From Corynebacterium curieae (GTDB lineage Bacteria; Actinomycetota; Actinomycetes; Mycobacteriales; Mycobacteriaceae), in NCBI RefSeq assembly GCF_027570035.1, contig NZ_JAKMUU010000004.1, forward strand, positions 124,001 through 188,000: a stretch of 64,000 bases of DNA. The letters are read 5' to 3'. The stretch's first letter is position 1, and each line of letters starts with the position of its first letter. Below, one piece after another: positions 1 through 9,207 of the stretch. Below the pieces are notes generated by a model. That model saw only the letters and a list, made by a program, of their open reading frames with translations, had not been told where the DNA came from and searched no databases. The translations under genes were made by a program, and so were the position numbers.

Positions 1-1
1 C

Positions 2-328
2 GAAGCCTTCGGCCCGACCGTGACCATCGAGACCTTCACCACCGAGGAGGAGGCCATCGAGATCGCCAACGACACCGAGTACGGCCTGGCAGGCGCCGTC
101 TACACTTCCGACGCCGGCCGCGCCGAGCGTGTTGCTCGCGCCCTGCGCCACGGCACCATCTGGATCAACGACTTCCACCCTTACCTACCGCAGGCAGAGT
201 GGGGCGGCTTCAAGCAGTCCGGCAACGGCCGCGAGCTTGGCCCCACCGGCTTGGCTGAGTACCAAGAGCACAAGCACGTGTACCAGAACCTCTCCCCTGC
301 CGCTTGGGACCAGTTCGGCCTGCAGTAA
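2..328 (+). CDS. betB: Betaine/aldehyde dehydrogenase, C-terminal part
   Basis: This is the 3' end of an NAD-dependent aldehyde dehydrogenase; the frame is open from base 2, so the gene enters from the left edge. The visible 108 residues hold the conserved C-terminal segments EAFGP, the helix YGLAGAVYTSD, the block GTIWINDFHPYLPQAEWGGFKQSG and the tail GRELGPTGLAEYQ. WINDFHPYLPQAEWGG is typical of betaine-aldehyde (GbsA/BetB) enzymes, which oxidise betaine aldehyde to the osmoprotectant glycine betaine. The catalytic Cys and Glu lie outside the window, so substrate class is by similarity only. A hairpin terminator follows 22 bases after the stop. Confidence 0.8.
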   Translation, partial: EAFGPTVTIETFTTEEEAIEIANDTEYGLAGAVYTSDAGRAERVARALRHGTIWINDFHPYLPQAEWGGFKQSGNGRELGPTGLAEYQEHKHVYQNLSPAAWDQFGLQ

Positions 329-350
329 TTAAGCCGGCCGCATAATAGTC

Positions 351-389
351 AGCCCCCGCTGCTCACGAAGAGCGCGGGGGCTGAATTTT
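351..389 (+). terminator. Rho-independent terminator after the aldehyde dehydrogenase
   Basis: AGCCCCCGC pairs with GCGGGGGCT (351-359 and 374-382) and is followed by a T run on the plus strand. It sits directly behind the dehydrogenase stop codon. Confidence 0.85.
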
Positions 390-557
390 TGCGCGAGGGA
401 CAAGTTGCGGCCACGCTATTGGTCTCGTTCGCCTACCAAAAGGCTAGAACGCGGCTGTTGTGTAGTTCCCAAATGCACAACAAGCACATAGTGACAATTT
501 CACGGGAGAAAATCTACGAAACGCGCTTATTATGCACCCAGGGCCAACGTGGACCGA

Positions 558-1103
558 CTAAGCAGAAAGGGCGTCTTCCAGCTCAGCCAGCAAGGAGTTG
601 GTGCGCTCCACCTTGGCATCCACAGGGCGGAACTCGCCGTCGACCCAGTCAGTAAAGAAACCAAAGTCCAGCTGATTGCGAAGCTGGGGCATGGAGAAGT
701 TCACTACGATAGAACGCCATGCTTCCACGCCGCGGATTGCCCCGGCCGGTCCGTAGCCAACGAAGGCAACCGGCTTGCCCGCCCACTCTGCGGCCAAGCA
801 GTCAAAGGCATTCTTGAATGGACCCGGCACGGAGCGGTTGTACTCCGGGGTAACAAAAACGAAGCCATCGCAGGCATCCACTGCATCAGACCACGCCTGT
901 ACTTTTGCATCCGCGTACTGCTTATTAGCGGCAGCGGGAACGACCTCGGTGGTCAGGACCGGGATATCGAATTCCTTGAGGTTCAGCAGGGTGTACTCCA
1001 CGCCGTCCTTACGGCCCTGGGCCAGGTCATAGAGCCACTCGCCCACTTCCTTGCCAGCGGCCTTATCGCGGGTAGTGCCGATGATGATACCGATACGAGA
1101 CAT
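558..1103 (-). CDS. NADPH-dependent FMN reductase family protein
   Basis: A 181-residue flavodoxin-fold protein of the NADPH-dependent FMN reductase/quinone reductase family. The phosphate-binding loop is GTTRDKAAGKEV (residues 9-20), and the family signature TPEYNRSVPGPFKNAFD spans residues 85-101, where the YN and the SxPGxxKNA stretch bind FMN and line the active site. Such proteins reduce flavins, quinones or azo compounds in the cytosol. Length is usual for the family. The start is ATG at 1103 with a purine-rich AAGAAGG upstream. It is a monocistronic unit converging on the dehydrogenase; no substrate can be assigned. Confidence 0.85.
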   Translation of the reverse strand: MSRIGIIIGTTRDKAAGKEVGEWLYDLAQGRKDGVEYTLLNLKEFDIPVLTTEVVPAAANKQYADAKVQAWSDAVDACDGFVFVTPEYNRSVPGPFKNAFDCLAAEWAGKPVAFVGYGPAGAIRGVEAWRSIVVNFSMPQLRNQLDFGFFTDWVDGEFRPVDAKVERTNSLLAELEDALSA

Positions 1104-1141
1104 AAGAGAACCTTCTTTCCTTCAAGCTTTATGTAACATCC

Positions 1142-1831
1142 CTAGCCTACCGCTCGCGCAGATACTTGTCTGATGGTGATGTTGATACGTCCTTCACTCA
1201 ACCCGCACCCCTGCGGCAACGTGCCATCGTTTACGCGCACCACCCCGTGGTAAGCAAAGCGCTTCGGTCCGCCAAAGACCACCAAATCACCACTACATAG
1301 CGTGATATCGTCCCATGGCCGCGTGCGCGACTCGGTATGGCCCATGCGGAAAAGCGCCTCATCTCCAATGGAGAGCGAAATCACTGGGGCGGGCGATTCC
1401 TCAGAATCATCCACATGCATGCCCATAGCCGATCCCGGCGGGTAGTAATTCACGAGTGCCATCTCCGGCACGAAGTTCTCCGCCCATGGCTCTAGCTCGG
1501 GTGCCACCTCGGCCACGGCGCACAGCGCTCCCGGAGCAATCCGCCGCAGGCTCTCCGGCACCGGCGGAACCCGCGTGCCGTCCATATTGTCTACATACCG
1601 ATAGCTGGGATAATGCCAATACCTGCCCAGATGCAGCTGAAATACGCTCATCTGTCCGCCCGATTTCAGCCGCGGACGCACCATCGCCATCGGCGTCGCC
1701 GCATACTCGCGCGCAATGCCGCGCATCTCTTCCACCAAGGCTTTCTGCTTATCGACGCCCACCCATCCCGGCACATGCCCCACCCCCGGAGCCACACGCA
1801 CGCTCGGCCGCGGCAGCGAATCAAAAAGCAT
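1142..1831 (-). CDS. alkB: AlkB-family Fe(II)/2-oxoglutarate dioxygenase, DNA/RNA alkylation repair
   Basis: A 229-residue protein matching AlkB, which oxidatively removes methyl groups from 1-methyladenine and 3-methylcytosine. The iron ligands are H139 and D141 (MHVDDSEES) and H195 (AYHGV). The 2-oxoglutarate-binding arginines are R215 and R221 in GRINITIR. The nucleotide-recognition lid region (YWHYPSYRY, residues 71-79) and the NYYPPGSAMGMH approach to the active site are intact. Length and motif spacing are close to E. coli AlkB. Start ATG at 1831 with TGAGGT upstream. It lies head-to-head with the acetyltransferase gene. Confidence 0.9.
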   Translation of the reverse strand: MLFDSLPRPSVRVAPGVGHVPGWVGVDKQKALVEEMRGIAREYAATPMAMVRPRLKSGGQMSVFQLHLGRYWHYPSYRYVDNMDGTRVPPVPESLRRIAPGALCAVAEVAPELEPWAENFVPEMALVNYYPPGSAMGMHVDDSEESPAPVISLSIGDEALFRMGHTESRTRPWDDITLCSGDLVVFGGPKRFAYHGVVRVNDGTLPQGCGLSEGRINITIRQVSARAVG

Positions 1832-1879
1832 GACCTCACCCTAATCCCAGCACCCCAATAAATCGATCCACTCACCCTC

Positions 1880-1885
1880 TACAAT
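1880..1885 (+). promoter_or_regulatory. -10 element of a probable leaderless promoter
   Basis: TACAAT lies 7 bases before the ATG at 1893, so transcription would begin at or next to that codon. No clear -35 is seen. This favours 1893 over the upstream ATG at 1884, which overlaps the hexamer. Confidence 0.45.
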
Positions 1886-1892
1886 GACACCC

Positions 1893-2549
1893 ATGGATGC
1901 ACAGAGGCGGCAGGACATGGAACACTACGGCTCATGGAAGCGGATGACCAGCGGGGAGTGGTTCCTGCCGAGCATGCCGGAGGCGAAAGAAGAGCACCAG
2001 CGCACTTTTCGCTTGGTTAAGCAGCTCAACGAGCTGCACAATACGGACCAAGAGCGTGCCGAAGGCATCCTGCGCGAGATTCTGCCAGAAGAATCTGCGG
2101 TGCCGGGCCTGCACGTGCCGATGAATCTGGAGTATGGCTGCAATCTAGTATGCGGTGAGCGCGTCTTCATTAATTTTGGCACCACCATCTTGGCCCAGGC
2201 CAAGGTGACGCTGGGTGATGGCGTCATGGTGGGCCCCAATTGCTCCCTGATTACGGTGGGCCATCCGGTAAACGATCATGAGATGCGCGCCGGTGGATGG
2301 GAGATTGCCAAGCCCATCACCATCGGTGACAACACCTGGTTCGGTGCCAATGTCACCGTGCTGCCGGGCATCACGATTGGAAAGAACTGCGTTATAGGTG
2401 CAGGCACGCTTATTACCACCGATATCCCGGATAATTCGCTGGTCCTGGGAACACCCGGCCGCGTGGTGCGCAAGCTGGAGAATAATGAGGACGCCTGGGA
2501 GCGCCAGGATCTCAACGGTCCTGTCGAGGGTTTTGGAGCCGCCAACTAA
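1893..2549 (+). CDS. Sugar O-acetyltransferase (maltose/galactoside acetyltransferase family)
   Basis: An approximately 218-residue left-handed beta-helix acetyltransferase that uses acetyl-CoA to acetylate sugars. The N-terminal maltose-acetyltransferase cap is present (MEHYGSWKRMTSGEWF, with EEHQRTFRLVKQLN). Hexapeptide repeats follow (NLVCGERVFINFGTTIL, VTLGDGVMVGPN, TIGDNTWFGANVTVLPGITIGKNCVIGAG), and the catalytic His lies in LITVGHPVND. The start was set at 1893 because a TACAAT -10 sits 7 bases upstream; 1884 is an alternative. The stop codon directly abuts the hrpB start, so the two are probably co-transcribed. The acceptor sugar is unknown. Confidence 0.85.
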   Translation: MDAQRRQDMEHYGSWKRMTSGEWFLPSMPEAKEEHQRTFRLVKQLNELHNTDQERAEGILREILPEESAVPGLHVPMNLEYGCNLVCGERVFINFGTTILAQAKVTLGDGVMVGPNCSLITVGHPVNDHEMRAGGWEIAKPITIGDNTWFGANVTVLPGITIGKNCVIGAGTLITTDIPDNSLVLGTPGRVVRKLENNEDAWERQDLNGPVEGFGAAN

Positions 2550-4817
2550 ATGTTTGATCTCGCTCGCATCGGCGCGGGACTGCCCGTAGCCGAGACCATC
2601 GATTCGCTGCCTGAAACCGGAAACGTTGTCATTCAGGCCCCACCCGGTACGGGTAAAACCACGCTCGTGCCACCGGCGCTGGCCAATCATGCGGCAGGGC
2701 GCGGAAAGGTCATCGTCACCGCCCCGCGCCGTGTGGCTGTCCGCGCGGCCGCGCAGCGCTTGAGTACTCTTAGCGGCACCCCGGAAAAGGTCGGCTTTGC
2801 CATCCGGGGTGAGTCCCGCAAGGGCAGTGAGGTCGAGTTCGTCACGCCGGGCGTGCTGCTGCGCCGCCTGCTGAAGGATCCAGAGCTCGAGGGCGTGGCC
2901 GCCGTTGCCATCGATGAGGTCCACGAGCGCCAGCTCGATACGGATCTAGTACTAGGCATGTGCCTGGAACTGGCCGAATTGCGCGAGGACTTTCGCGTCA
3001 TCGCCATGTCTGCAACCGTGGATGCGCAGCGCTTTTCCCAGCTTATGGACGCGCCCGTCCACGTCACCGAGGCAGTCACCCATCCGCTCGATATCCACTA
3101 CGCCCCCATGCCGGGCAGGGCGGCGGGAACGAGGGAGTTTTACGGGGACGTCGCCAAGCAGGCAGCCCGCCAGCAGGAATCAACGCTGGTCTTTGTGCCC
3201 GGCGTGCGCGAGGTTAATCTCGTGTGCGATGCCTTAGCAGGCCACAATGTTTTCCCGCTGCACGGCAAGCAAACCACCGCGGAGCAAGACGCCGCGCTGT
3301 ATACCGATGAGCGGCGCATTGTCGTGGCTACCTCTATCGCGGAGTCCTCGCTTACCGTGCCGGGCGTGCGCGTAGTGGTAGATGCCGGGCTCTCCCGCGT
3401 TCCCCGGCGCGATGCGCAGCGTGGCATGTCCGGATTGGTGACGGTGTCTACCTCAAAATCGAGTGCGGATCAGCGCGCTGGTCGTGCCGGCCGTGAGGCT
3501 CCTGGCACCGTCATTCGCTGTTACGCGCAGGATGATTACCAGCACTTTTCTCCGCATACCACCCCGGAGATCCTATCTGCGGATCTGACCCAGGCCGCGC
3601 TGTTTCTGGACTGCTGGGGCGCGGGCCCGGACTTCCCATTGCTCGATCCGCCGCCGGCTCCGGCCCTTGCGGCCGCGCACGCCACGCTTGAACGCATTGG
3701 TGCCACACAGGAGCTCGCCCTCCTGCCCACCGATCCGCGCCTCGGTGCCTCCTTGCTCCGGCATGGCAGCCAAGCCGCACCCATCATTGCCTCGCTTGCC
3801 GACGCCCCCTTAACCCCCGATCTCACCCGTCACCGCCCACCCCAAAGGGAGGTCAAGCGGCTCGCCCGACTGGTAGACGATCTCGGCCCCGCCGATCCCG
3901 GTGAGGTCGTCGCCACCGCCTTTCCCGAGCAGGTGGCTAAGCGCATGGGCGAGGATTACCTGCTGGCCAGCGGTACCCGCGCACGGCTGCTGGACAACTC
4001 GGGCCTGGCCGGCGCCTCGTGGCTTGCCATCGCGGAGGTATCTCTGTCCAACGCAGGCAATGCCATCATCCGCTCGGCCGCCCGCATCGAGGAAACCGCA
4101 GCGCTGGACACCATCGGCGTCACCGAGGAAACCCGCGCCTTCCTGCGCGATGGCCGCGTGCGCGGCGTTAAGGTCAAAGCTGCGGGCGCCATCCCGCTCT
4201 CTGAAACCCCTGTCAAGGTCACTGGCCCCGCGGCCGAGGAGGCCCTTGCCGCCGGCATCCGCGAGGAAGGTTTGGGGCTTTTCACCTTCAGCGAGAAAGC
4301 CCAAAGCTTAAAAGACCGCTTGCGCCACCTGCACGCCCACTATGGCGAGCCTTGGCCCGATGTCGATTCCGCGGATCCCGCCGAGTGGCTCGGCCCCGAG
4401 CTCCACCGCATTGCGGAGGGCACTCCCGCTGCCAAGCTAGACATGTACCCCGCGCTGCAACGCCTCCTGCCCTGGCCGGAAGCCACCCATCTGGACGATC
4501 TCGCTCCCGAGCGCCTCCCAGTCCCCTCCGGTCGAGACGCACGAATCGACTGGTCCGGCGACCGCCCCGTGGTCCACATCAAGCTGCAAGAATGCTTCGG
4601 CCTGGCCGAGTCCCCCGAATACTGCGGCCACCGCGTGCAATTCCACCTGCTCTCCCCCGCCGGCCGCCCGCTTGCGGTTACCGATGATCTCGCCAGCTTC
4701 TGGTCCGGCCCTTATGCCGGCGTGCGCGCCGATATGCGCGGCCGCTACCCCAAGCACCCGTGGCCGGAGGACCCGTGGAATGCGATTGCTACCGCGCGCA
4801 CCAAAAACCGAATGTAG
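2550..4817 (+). CDS. hrpB: ATP-dependent helicase HrpB
   Basis: A 755-residue DEAH-box helicase of the HrpB family. Walker A is APPGTGKTT (about residues 30-38), motif II is DEVH (122-125), motif III is SAT, and the second RecA domain carries SSADQRAGRAGREAPG. The C-terminal HrpB-specific region is full length. HrpB proteins are nucleic-acid helicases whose cellular role is poorly defined. The ATG starts immediately after the acetyltransferase stop with no gap, suggesting translational coupling. The last base abuts the stop codon of the convergent TSUP gene, leaving no room for a terminator. Confidence 0.92.
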   Translation: MFDLARIGAGLPVAETIDSLPETGNVVIQAPPGTGKTTLVPPALANHAAGRGKVIVTAPRRVAVRAAAQRLSTLSGTPEKVGFAIRGESRKGSEVEFVTPGVLLRRLLKDPELEGVAAVAIDEVHERQLDTDLVLGMCLELAELREDFRVIAMSATVDAQRFSQLMDAPVHVTEAVTHPLDIHYAPMPGRAAGTREFYGDVAKQAARQQESTLVFVPGVREVNLVCDALAGHNVFPLHGKQTTAEQDAALYTDERRIVVATSIAESSLTVPGVRVVVDAGLSRVPRRDAQRGMSGLVTVSTSKSSADQRAGRAGREAPGTVIRCYAQDDYQHFSPHTTPEILSADLTQAALFLDCWGAGPDFPLLDPPPAPALAAAHATLERIGATQELALLPTDPRLGASLLRHGSQAAPIIASLADAPLTPDLTRHRPPQREVKRLARLVDDLGPADPGEVVATAFPEQVAKRMGEDYLLASGTRARLLDNSGLAGASWLAIAEVSLSNAGNAIIRSAARIEETAALDTIGVTEETRAFLRDGRVRGVKVKAAGAIPLSETPVKVTGPAAEEALAAGIREEGLGLFTFSEKAQSLKDRLRHLHAHYGEPWPDVDSADPAEWLGPELHRIAEGTPAAKLDMYPALQRLLPWPEATHLDDLAPERLPVPSGRDARIDWSGDRPVVHIKLQECFGLAESPEYCGHRVQFHLLSPAGRPLAVTDDLASFWSGPYAGVRADMRGRYPKHPWPEDPWNAIATARTKNRM

Positions 4818-5600
4818 TTAGCCCCATTGCTGCCAGCCTAGGTAGCAGCTCATAACCACGACCAAGGTAAGTAGCGCGTAGCGGATGAATTTGGCACCGC
4901 CACCAAGTACGGTACGAGCGCCGAGAAGTGCGCCCGCGATATTGGCTACGCCGAGCACGATGCCTAGCGTCCACCACACGTGTCCGCCAATAATAAATAC
5001 GATAAGAGCACCTAAGTTGGTAGCGGTATTGACTACCTTGGCCATGGCCGCAGAGGTCAAGAAATTCTGCGCAAAAATAGAGGTGAAGGCCATGATCAAA
5101 AACATTCCGGTACCCGGACCGAAGATGCCATCATAAAAGGAAATGATGCCGGAGAGCACCAAGACCACGACGGTCCGCCAACCACCACGGGTTCCGGCCG
5201 CATCGCTGCTGCCAAAGTCTGGCTTGAAGGCCACGAAAATGCCCACGGCCACCATGAGCACGATGATGATGGGGCGCATGATGTCCTTGTCCAAGCTCGA
5301 GGCCACGCTGGCCCCCAACCCGGAGCAGACCAGCGCAATGAGGATGAAGCGCGCCATTTCTGCCTTGTCCAGCTTCACCTTGCGCGCAAGGGTCACAGCT
5401 GCCGAGCCGGTGCCAGTCACCGCGGCGAGCTTGCTAGTGCCCAAAGCGGCGGCCGGAGCAAGGCCCGGCAGGACCGCTAGCAGCATCGGGATCAGGATCA
5501 ATCCGCCACCACCGATGACCGCATCGACCCACCCCGCGGCCGCGGTACCAAAGAAGAGAATTATCCACTGCACCACATCGATTTCCATGCTCCCGATCAT
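4818..5600 (-). CDS. TSUP (TauE/SafE) family membrane transporter
   Basis: A 260-residue polytopic membrane protein of the TSUP family, whose members export sulfite, sulfoacetate or related organosulfur anions. The N-terminal signature AAAGWVDAVIGGGGLILIPML and the mid-protein repeat ISFYDGIFGPGTGMFLIMAF are the two family half-motifs, about 150 residues apart. Roughly eight hydrophobic segments are visible. The start may be ATG at 5600 or at 5588 (MEIDVVQW). It is convergent with hrpB with zero spacing. The substrate cannot be told from sequence. Confidence 0.87.
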   Translation of the reverse strand: MIGSMEIDVVQWIILFFGTAAAGWVDAVIGGGGLILIPMLLAVLPGLAPAAALGTSKLAAVTGTGSAAVTLARKVKLDKAEMARFILIALVCSGLGASVASSLDKDIMRPIIIVLMVAVGIFVAFKPDFGSSDAAGTRGGWRTVVVLVLSGIISFYDGIFGPGTGMFLIMAFTSIFAQNFLTSAAMAKVVNTATNLGALIVFIIGGHVWWTLGIVLGVANIAGALLGARTVLGGGAKFIRYALLTLVVVMSCYLGWQQWG

Positions 5601-5701
5601 AAATCTTAAATGATGTAAGGTGATAACCCGCCTACTGCCATCTCCGTAGTGGAGAAAAAGCAGGCATTATACTTTTGTCGCAGCAGAACTAGGAGGCTCG
5701 C

Positions 5702-6793
5702 ATGGCCGCACAGCAGGAAGGCACCGGGCTTAGTGCCCATACCGTGGCACGGTGGGCCATTGTTGTTCCGGCATCGGTCGCACTGGGCTGGCTTTTTAGC
5801 ATGTGGCACGTACCTGCGGCTTGGATCTTGGCCGCGATCCTCTCCTCCGGCGCCATGGCGCTTTTTACTGGGGAAGATCTGCGCGTGAACCGCAGTTTTT
5901 ATAGCATGTCGCGTGGTTTTATCGGCATGATGGCTGCGATCCCGCTGACCGTGGTGCCGGTGGGCCAATTGCTTGGCTTCCTGCCTGCCGCCCTGACGAT
6001 GTCCTTTGTCACACTGATGGTAGGCGTTATCGGCGGCCAACTCCTACATCGCGCGCAGCCAGACGATGTCTCCTCCGAAACCGGCATTTTATCCATGCTG
6101 CCGGGCGGTGCTTCGCTGATGCCTGCGCTTGCCGACGAACTCGGTGCCGACTTCCGCTACGTCGCCCTCACCCAATACCTGCGCCTCTTAGTAGTCTCGG
6201 TATCGCTACCCGCCGTGGTCGCCTTATTGGACACGCCCGCCGGCGAGGGGGCGGATCTTTCGGTCGACGGCGAAACCACATGGTGGATAGTTGCCCTAGT
6301 GGTTGTCATTGCCTGCATAGGAGAAAAGGTAGGCAAGTTCCTCCATCTCCCCGCCGCCGCGGTGCTCGGTCCCTTACTGCTGACGGTTCTAGCCTCTTTC
6401 GTGTTGCCGGAGGGCCACACGCTCGAGCCGCTCTATGCATTTAAGGTGATGGCGTTTTTGTCCATCGGCTGGGTCTGCGGCGGCGGGCTTTCGCTGCCGG
6501 CGCTCAAAGCCTTTGCCAAGCAATTACCCGCCACGGTTCTTTTCATCGTGGTCATTATCGGCATCTGCGCGGCCACCGCCTGGCCGCTGACTAAGTGGCT
6601 GCACATCACCTACTTTGAGGCCTACCTGGCCACCAGCCCCGGCGCGCTGGAGACCGTGCTCGCGCTCTCGGCCGAGGGCGGGGCCGGGCCCGCGGTCATC
6701 GCGGTGCAGCTCACCCGACTCATCGCAGTGCTGGTCGTAGCGGGCTACTTGCCACAGCTGTTGCGGCTGGCCCAGCGGCTGCTGCGCCGCTAG
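5702..6793 (+). CDS. AbrB-family integral membrane protein
   Basis: A 363-residue multi-pass membrane protein of the AbrB family (duplicated-domain, old name ammonia monooxygenase regulator). Two similar halves are seen: ETGILSMLPGGASLMPALADELGAD in the first and FEAYLATSPGALETVLALSAEGGAG in the second, the repeated PGG/PGA re-entrant motif of the family. About ten hydrophobic helices are visible. A strong SD AGGAGG precedes ATG 5702. Function in bacteria is unproven. It overlaps the convergent DUF885 gene by 4 bases. Confidence 0.8.
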   Translation: MAAQQEGTGLSAHTVARWAIVVPASVALGWLFSMWHVPAAWILAAILSSGAMALFTGEDLRVNRSFYSMSRGFIGMMAAIPLTVVPVGQLLGFLPAALTMSFVTLMVGVIGGQLLHRAQPDDVSSETGILSMLPGGASLMPALADELGADFRYVALTQYLRLLVVSVSLPAVVALLDTPAGEGADLSVDGETTWWIVALVVVIACIGEKVGKFLHLPAAAVLGPLLLTVLASFVLPEGHTLEPLYAFKVMAFLSIGWVCGGGLSLPALKAFAKQLPATVLFIVVIIGICAATAWPLTKWLHITYFEAYLATSPGALETVLALSAEGGAGPAVIAVQLTRLIAVLVVAGYLPQLLRLAQRLLRR

Positions 6794-8460
6794 TTGTCCA
6801 AGACGGCCTCGCGCAGGACGGACATCGGCACGGAGCCAAGGGCGAGGGCCCCGGAGTGGAACTCACGCGCGCTCATCCCCTGCTTCTCGGCCGCGGCGCG
6901 GGTCTCCTGCCACAGGCGCTGTCCCAATGCATAGGACGGCGCTTGGCCCGGCCAGCCGAGGTAGCGATTGACCTCAAAGTTGAGGTTCGCATCATCCATA
7001 GCGGTGTTCTCACGCATGAAGGTCTTCACGTGCGCCTTGTCCCACACGCCGGACGTCGAGCAATCCGGCAACTGCTTGCCCAAGTGCAATCCGATGTCCA
7101 CGACCACACGGGCGGCGCGCAGGCGCTGCGCATCCAACATGCCCATGCGGAAGCCCGGGTCATCCATGTAGCCCAGCTCCGCCATGAGCTGTTCGGCGTA
7201 GAGCGCCCAGCCCTCGCCATGACCAGAGTTCCACGTCACCGCGCGGCGCCACAGATTGAGGTCTTCTTGCACCAGCGCAGAGCCTAGCTGCAGGTGGTGG
7301 CCCGGCACGCCCTCGTGGTGGACGGTGGTCAGTTCCTGCCAGGTGTGGAATGTGTCCTGGCCTTCTGGCACGGACCACCACATGCGGCCCGGGCGGGAGA
7401 AGTCATCGCTCGGCGGGGTATAGAAGATGCCGCCGGTGCCGGCCGGATCGATGCAGCACTCGATCTCTTCGACTTCCTCCGGAATATCGAATTCCTTGCC
7501 ATTGAGCTCAGCGATGACGCCATCGGCAGTAGATTGCATCCACTCCACCAGCGCATCGGTGCCGCGCAGGGTATAGCGCTCCTCGTGGTTGAGCTTGCGC
7601 ATCGCCGAGCGCACCGAGCAATCGGAGCCGTAGAGCTCGTGGGCGATCCTTTCCTGCTCCGCGCGCAGGCTGCGCACCTGATCCAGGCCCCACTCATAGG
7701 CCTCATCGAGGTTAACGGCATCGCCCACAAAGAGCTTGGAAAAGCGTTCGTAGCGCTCGCGGCCCACGGCGTCCTTGTTAGGCGCCTGGGGCTGCAGGTC
7801 ATTGGAGAGCCAATCGGAGAACTCGCCAAAGGCCTCCTTGGCCTGCTGCACCTCGGCGGAGTCGGCGTCGAGGCCGAGGGACTCGAGCATCGAGTCGGCG
7901 TCGGCAAGCCGCTCGCACTGCACAATGACCTCGGAGATCTGGCGGTGCGGTGCCACCATGCCGTGGGAGGCCGCTTCCTCCAAGGAGCTGCGGTAGCCGG
8001 CCAGGGAGGTCTTCACCTTGGACAGGCGGGAGCGAATGGCATCGCGGTCCTCGTCCGTGTCCTGCGGCATGAGCAGCAGCGTATCGCGGATGGTCTGCAC
8101 CGGGGAGGCGATGTTATTCAGGCAGCGTACATCCTCGCTGTGGTGGTGCAGATCTAGTTCAAGGCAAAGGCGATCGCGCAGGACGGCCGCGGTGACATAG
8201 TCCACGTCATCAAAGTCATCCTCATCATCGGACTCATCGGTGGTGTCATCTAGGGCATCCAGGTCCGCGACCATTTCGCGGGTGCGGTCTGCGATGGCGG
8301 TGAAGTACTCGGGGGAGAAATCCTGCAATTCGCCCTCGTAGCCGTCAATGCCCCACGCGGTGGCATCGGTGGGGGAAAGCTCGGCTAGGTCGTGAACGAA
8401 GTTATCGCACGAAGCGTCCAGTAGAGAGGGCTGGCGCTTAGCGGTCTGCTCAGAACTCAT
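6790..8460 (-). CDS. DUF885-family (M32-like) putative metallopeptidase
   Basis: A 556-residue cytosolic protein of the DUF885 family. The HHEGVPGHHLQLG segment (residues 381-393) is the family signature and supplies the likely zinc-binding His and catalytic Glu; downstream GHGEGWALYAEQLMAELG supplies the third-ligand Glu region. The N-terminal half is acidic with a DDTTDESDDEDDFDD stretch. There is no signal peptide. Some members are carboxypeptidase-like, but the substrate is unknown. Start ATG at 8460 is preceded by a TAGACT-like hexamer about 8 bases away. Confidence 0.8.
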   Translation of the reverse strand: MSSEQTAKRQPSLLDASCDNFVHDLAELSPTDATAWGIDGYEGELQDFSPEYFTAIADRTREMVADLDALDDTTDESDDEDDFDDVDYVTAAVLRDRLCLELDLHHHSEDVRCLNNIASPVQTIRDTLLLMPQDTDEDRDAIRSRLSKVKTSLAGYRSSLEEAASHGMVAPHRQISEVIVQCERLADADSMLESLGLDADSAEVQQAKEAFGEFSDWLSNDLQPQAPNKDAVGRERYERFSKLFVGDAVNLDEAYEWGLDQVRSLRAEQERIAHELYGSDCSVRSAMRKLNHEERYTLRGTDALVEWMQSTADGVIAELNGKEFDIPEEVEEIECCIDPAGTGGIFYTPPSDDFSRPGRMWWSVPEGQDTFHTWQELTTVHHEGVPGHHLQLGSALVQEDLNLWRRAVTWNSGHGEGWALYAEQLMAELGYMDDPGFRMGMLDAQRLRAARVVVDIGLHLGKQLPDCSTSGVWDKAHVKTFMRENTAMDDANLNFEVNRYLGWPGQAPSYALGQRLWQETRAAAEKQGMSAREFHSGALALGSVPMSVLREAVLDN

Positions 8461-8529
8461 AACGAGGAAGTCTATCCCTAAGTATCAGCTATAGGCCACC
8501 CGGGCGGGCTGAAGTTGCGAACTTGTTAA

Positions 8530-9111
8530 CTAATCGTTGTCCCACTTTGTACCGGGATAGTTCCAGCGGTCGAATTCATCCAGGATATCCTGCGGTTTTT
8601 CCTTCATTACCAATGCGTCCACAAAGCGCGGCAAGATAAAGCCGGACTCGGCCATGGCGGCGTACATGGCGTAGAACGGACGCCAAAAATCCTCGGTGTT
8701 TACTAGGCCCACCGGACCGCGGATGGTGCCCAGCTGTTGCAGGGTGAGCACCTCGGTGAGCTCTTCCAGGGTGCCAACTCCGCCGGGGAGGCAAATATAG
8801 GCGTCGGCAAGCTGCTCCATGCGCGTCTTACGCTCGGCCATGGATCCCACCACCTCCAGGGTGGTCAGGCCAGGATGGGAAATTTCCAGATCCACCAACG
8901 CCTGGGGCATCACGCCGGTGACGGTGCCGCCGGCGGCCAGGCAGGCCTCTGCAACCTCGCGCATCAGGCCGATGTTGCCGCCGCCGTAGACCAAGGTCAG
9001 CCCGCGTCGGGCCAGCTCCGTGCCCAATTCCTGTGCCGCCTGCGTATAGGCCGGGGAGTTTCCTGTTGCTGAACCACAATAAACCGCTACTGACTGCATG
9101 CTCTCCAGCAT
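8530..9111 (-). CDS. LOG-family protein (TIGR00730, nucleoside 5'-monophosphate phosphoribohydrolase-like)
   Basis: A 193-residue Rossmann-fold protein of the LOG family. It carries the diagnostic PGGVGTLEE (residues 109-117) and the preceding SMAERK (90-95), the two motifs that bind the nucleotide and catalyse hydrolysis of the N-glycosidic bond in cytokinin riboside monophosphates or AMP-like substrates. The nucleotide loop YGGGNIGLM is intact. Start could be 9111 or, by comparison with relatives that begin MxSVAVYCGS, ATG 9099. The gene is divergent from the ROK regulator. The physiological substrate in corynebacteria is not visible. Confidence 0.87.
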   Translation of the reverse strand: MLESMQSVAVYCGSATGNSPAYTQAAQELGTELARRGLTLVYGGGNIGLMREVAEACLAAGGTVTGVMPQALVDLEISHPGLTTLEVVGSMAERKTRMEQLADAYICLPGGVGTLEELTEVLTLQQLGTIRGPVGLVNTEDFWRPFYAMYAAMAESGFILPRFVDALVMKEKPQDILDEFDRWNYPGTKWDND

Positions 9112-9170
9112 AGGTATCTACGGCTCCACCACCACCTTTAGACTATTCGGTACATGAAACTTTTATCAGG

Positions 9171-9200
9171 TTAGACAAAGCAGTCTGGGATGCTTATACT
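9171..9200 (+). promoter_or_regulatory. Promoter of the ROK regulator with an internal palindromic operator
   Basis: A -35-like TTAGAC (9171-9176) and -10 TATACT (9195-9200, extended by TG) are 18 bases apart, and the ATG at 9208 is 7 bases past the -10. TAGAC-N6-GTCTG (9172-9187) sits between them and resembles the McbR-type TAGAC-N6-GTCTA. It could equally be the ROK protein's own operator. Confidence 0.45.
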
Positions 9201-9207
9201 CCTTTTT

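Noticed and set aside
2145..2924. Long minus-strand frames opposite the acetyltransferase and hrpB
   Set aside because: Shadow frames caused by high GC in the third codon position; no motifs.
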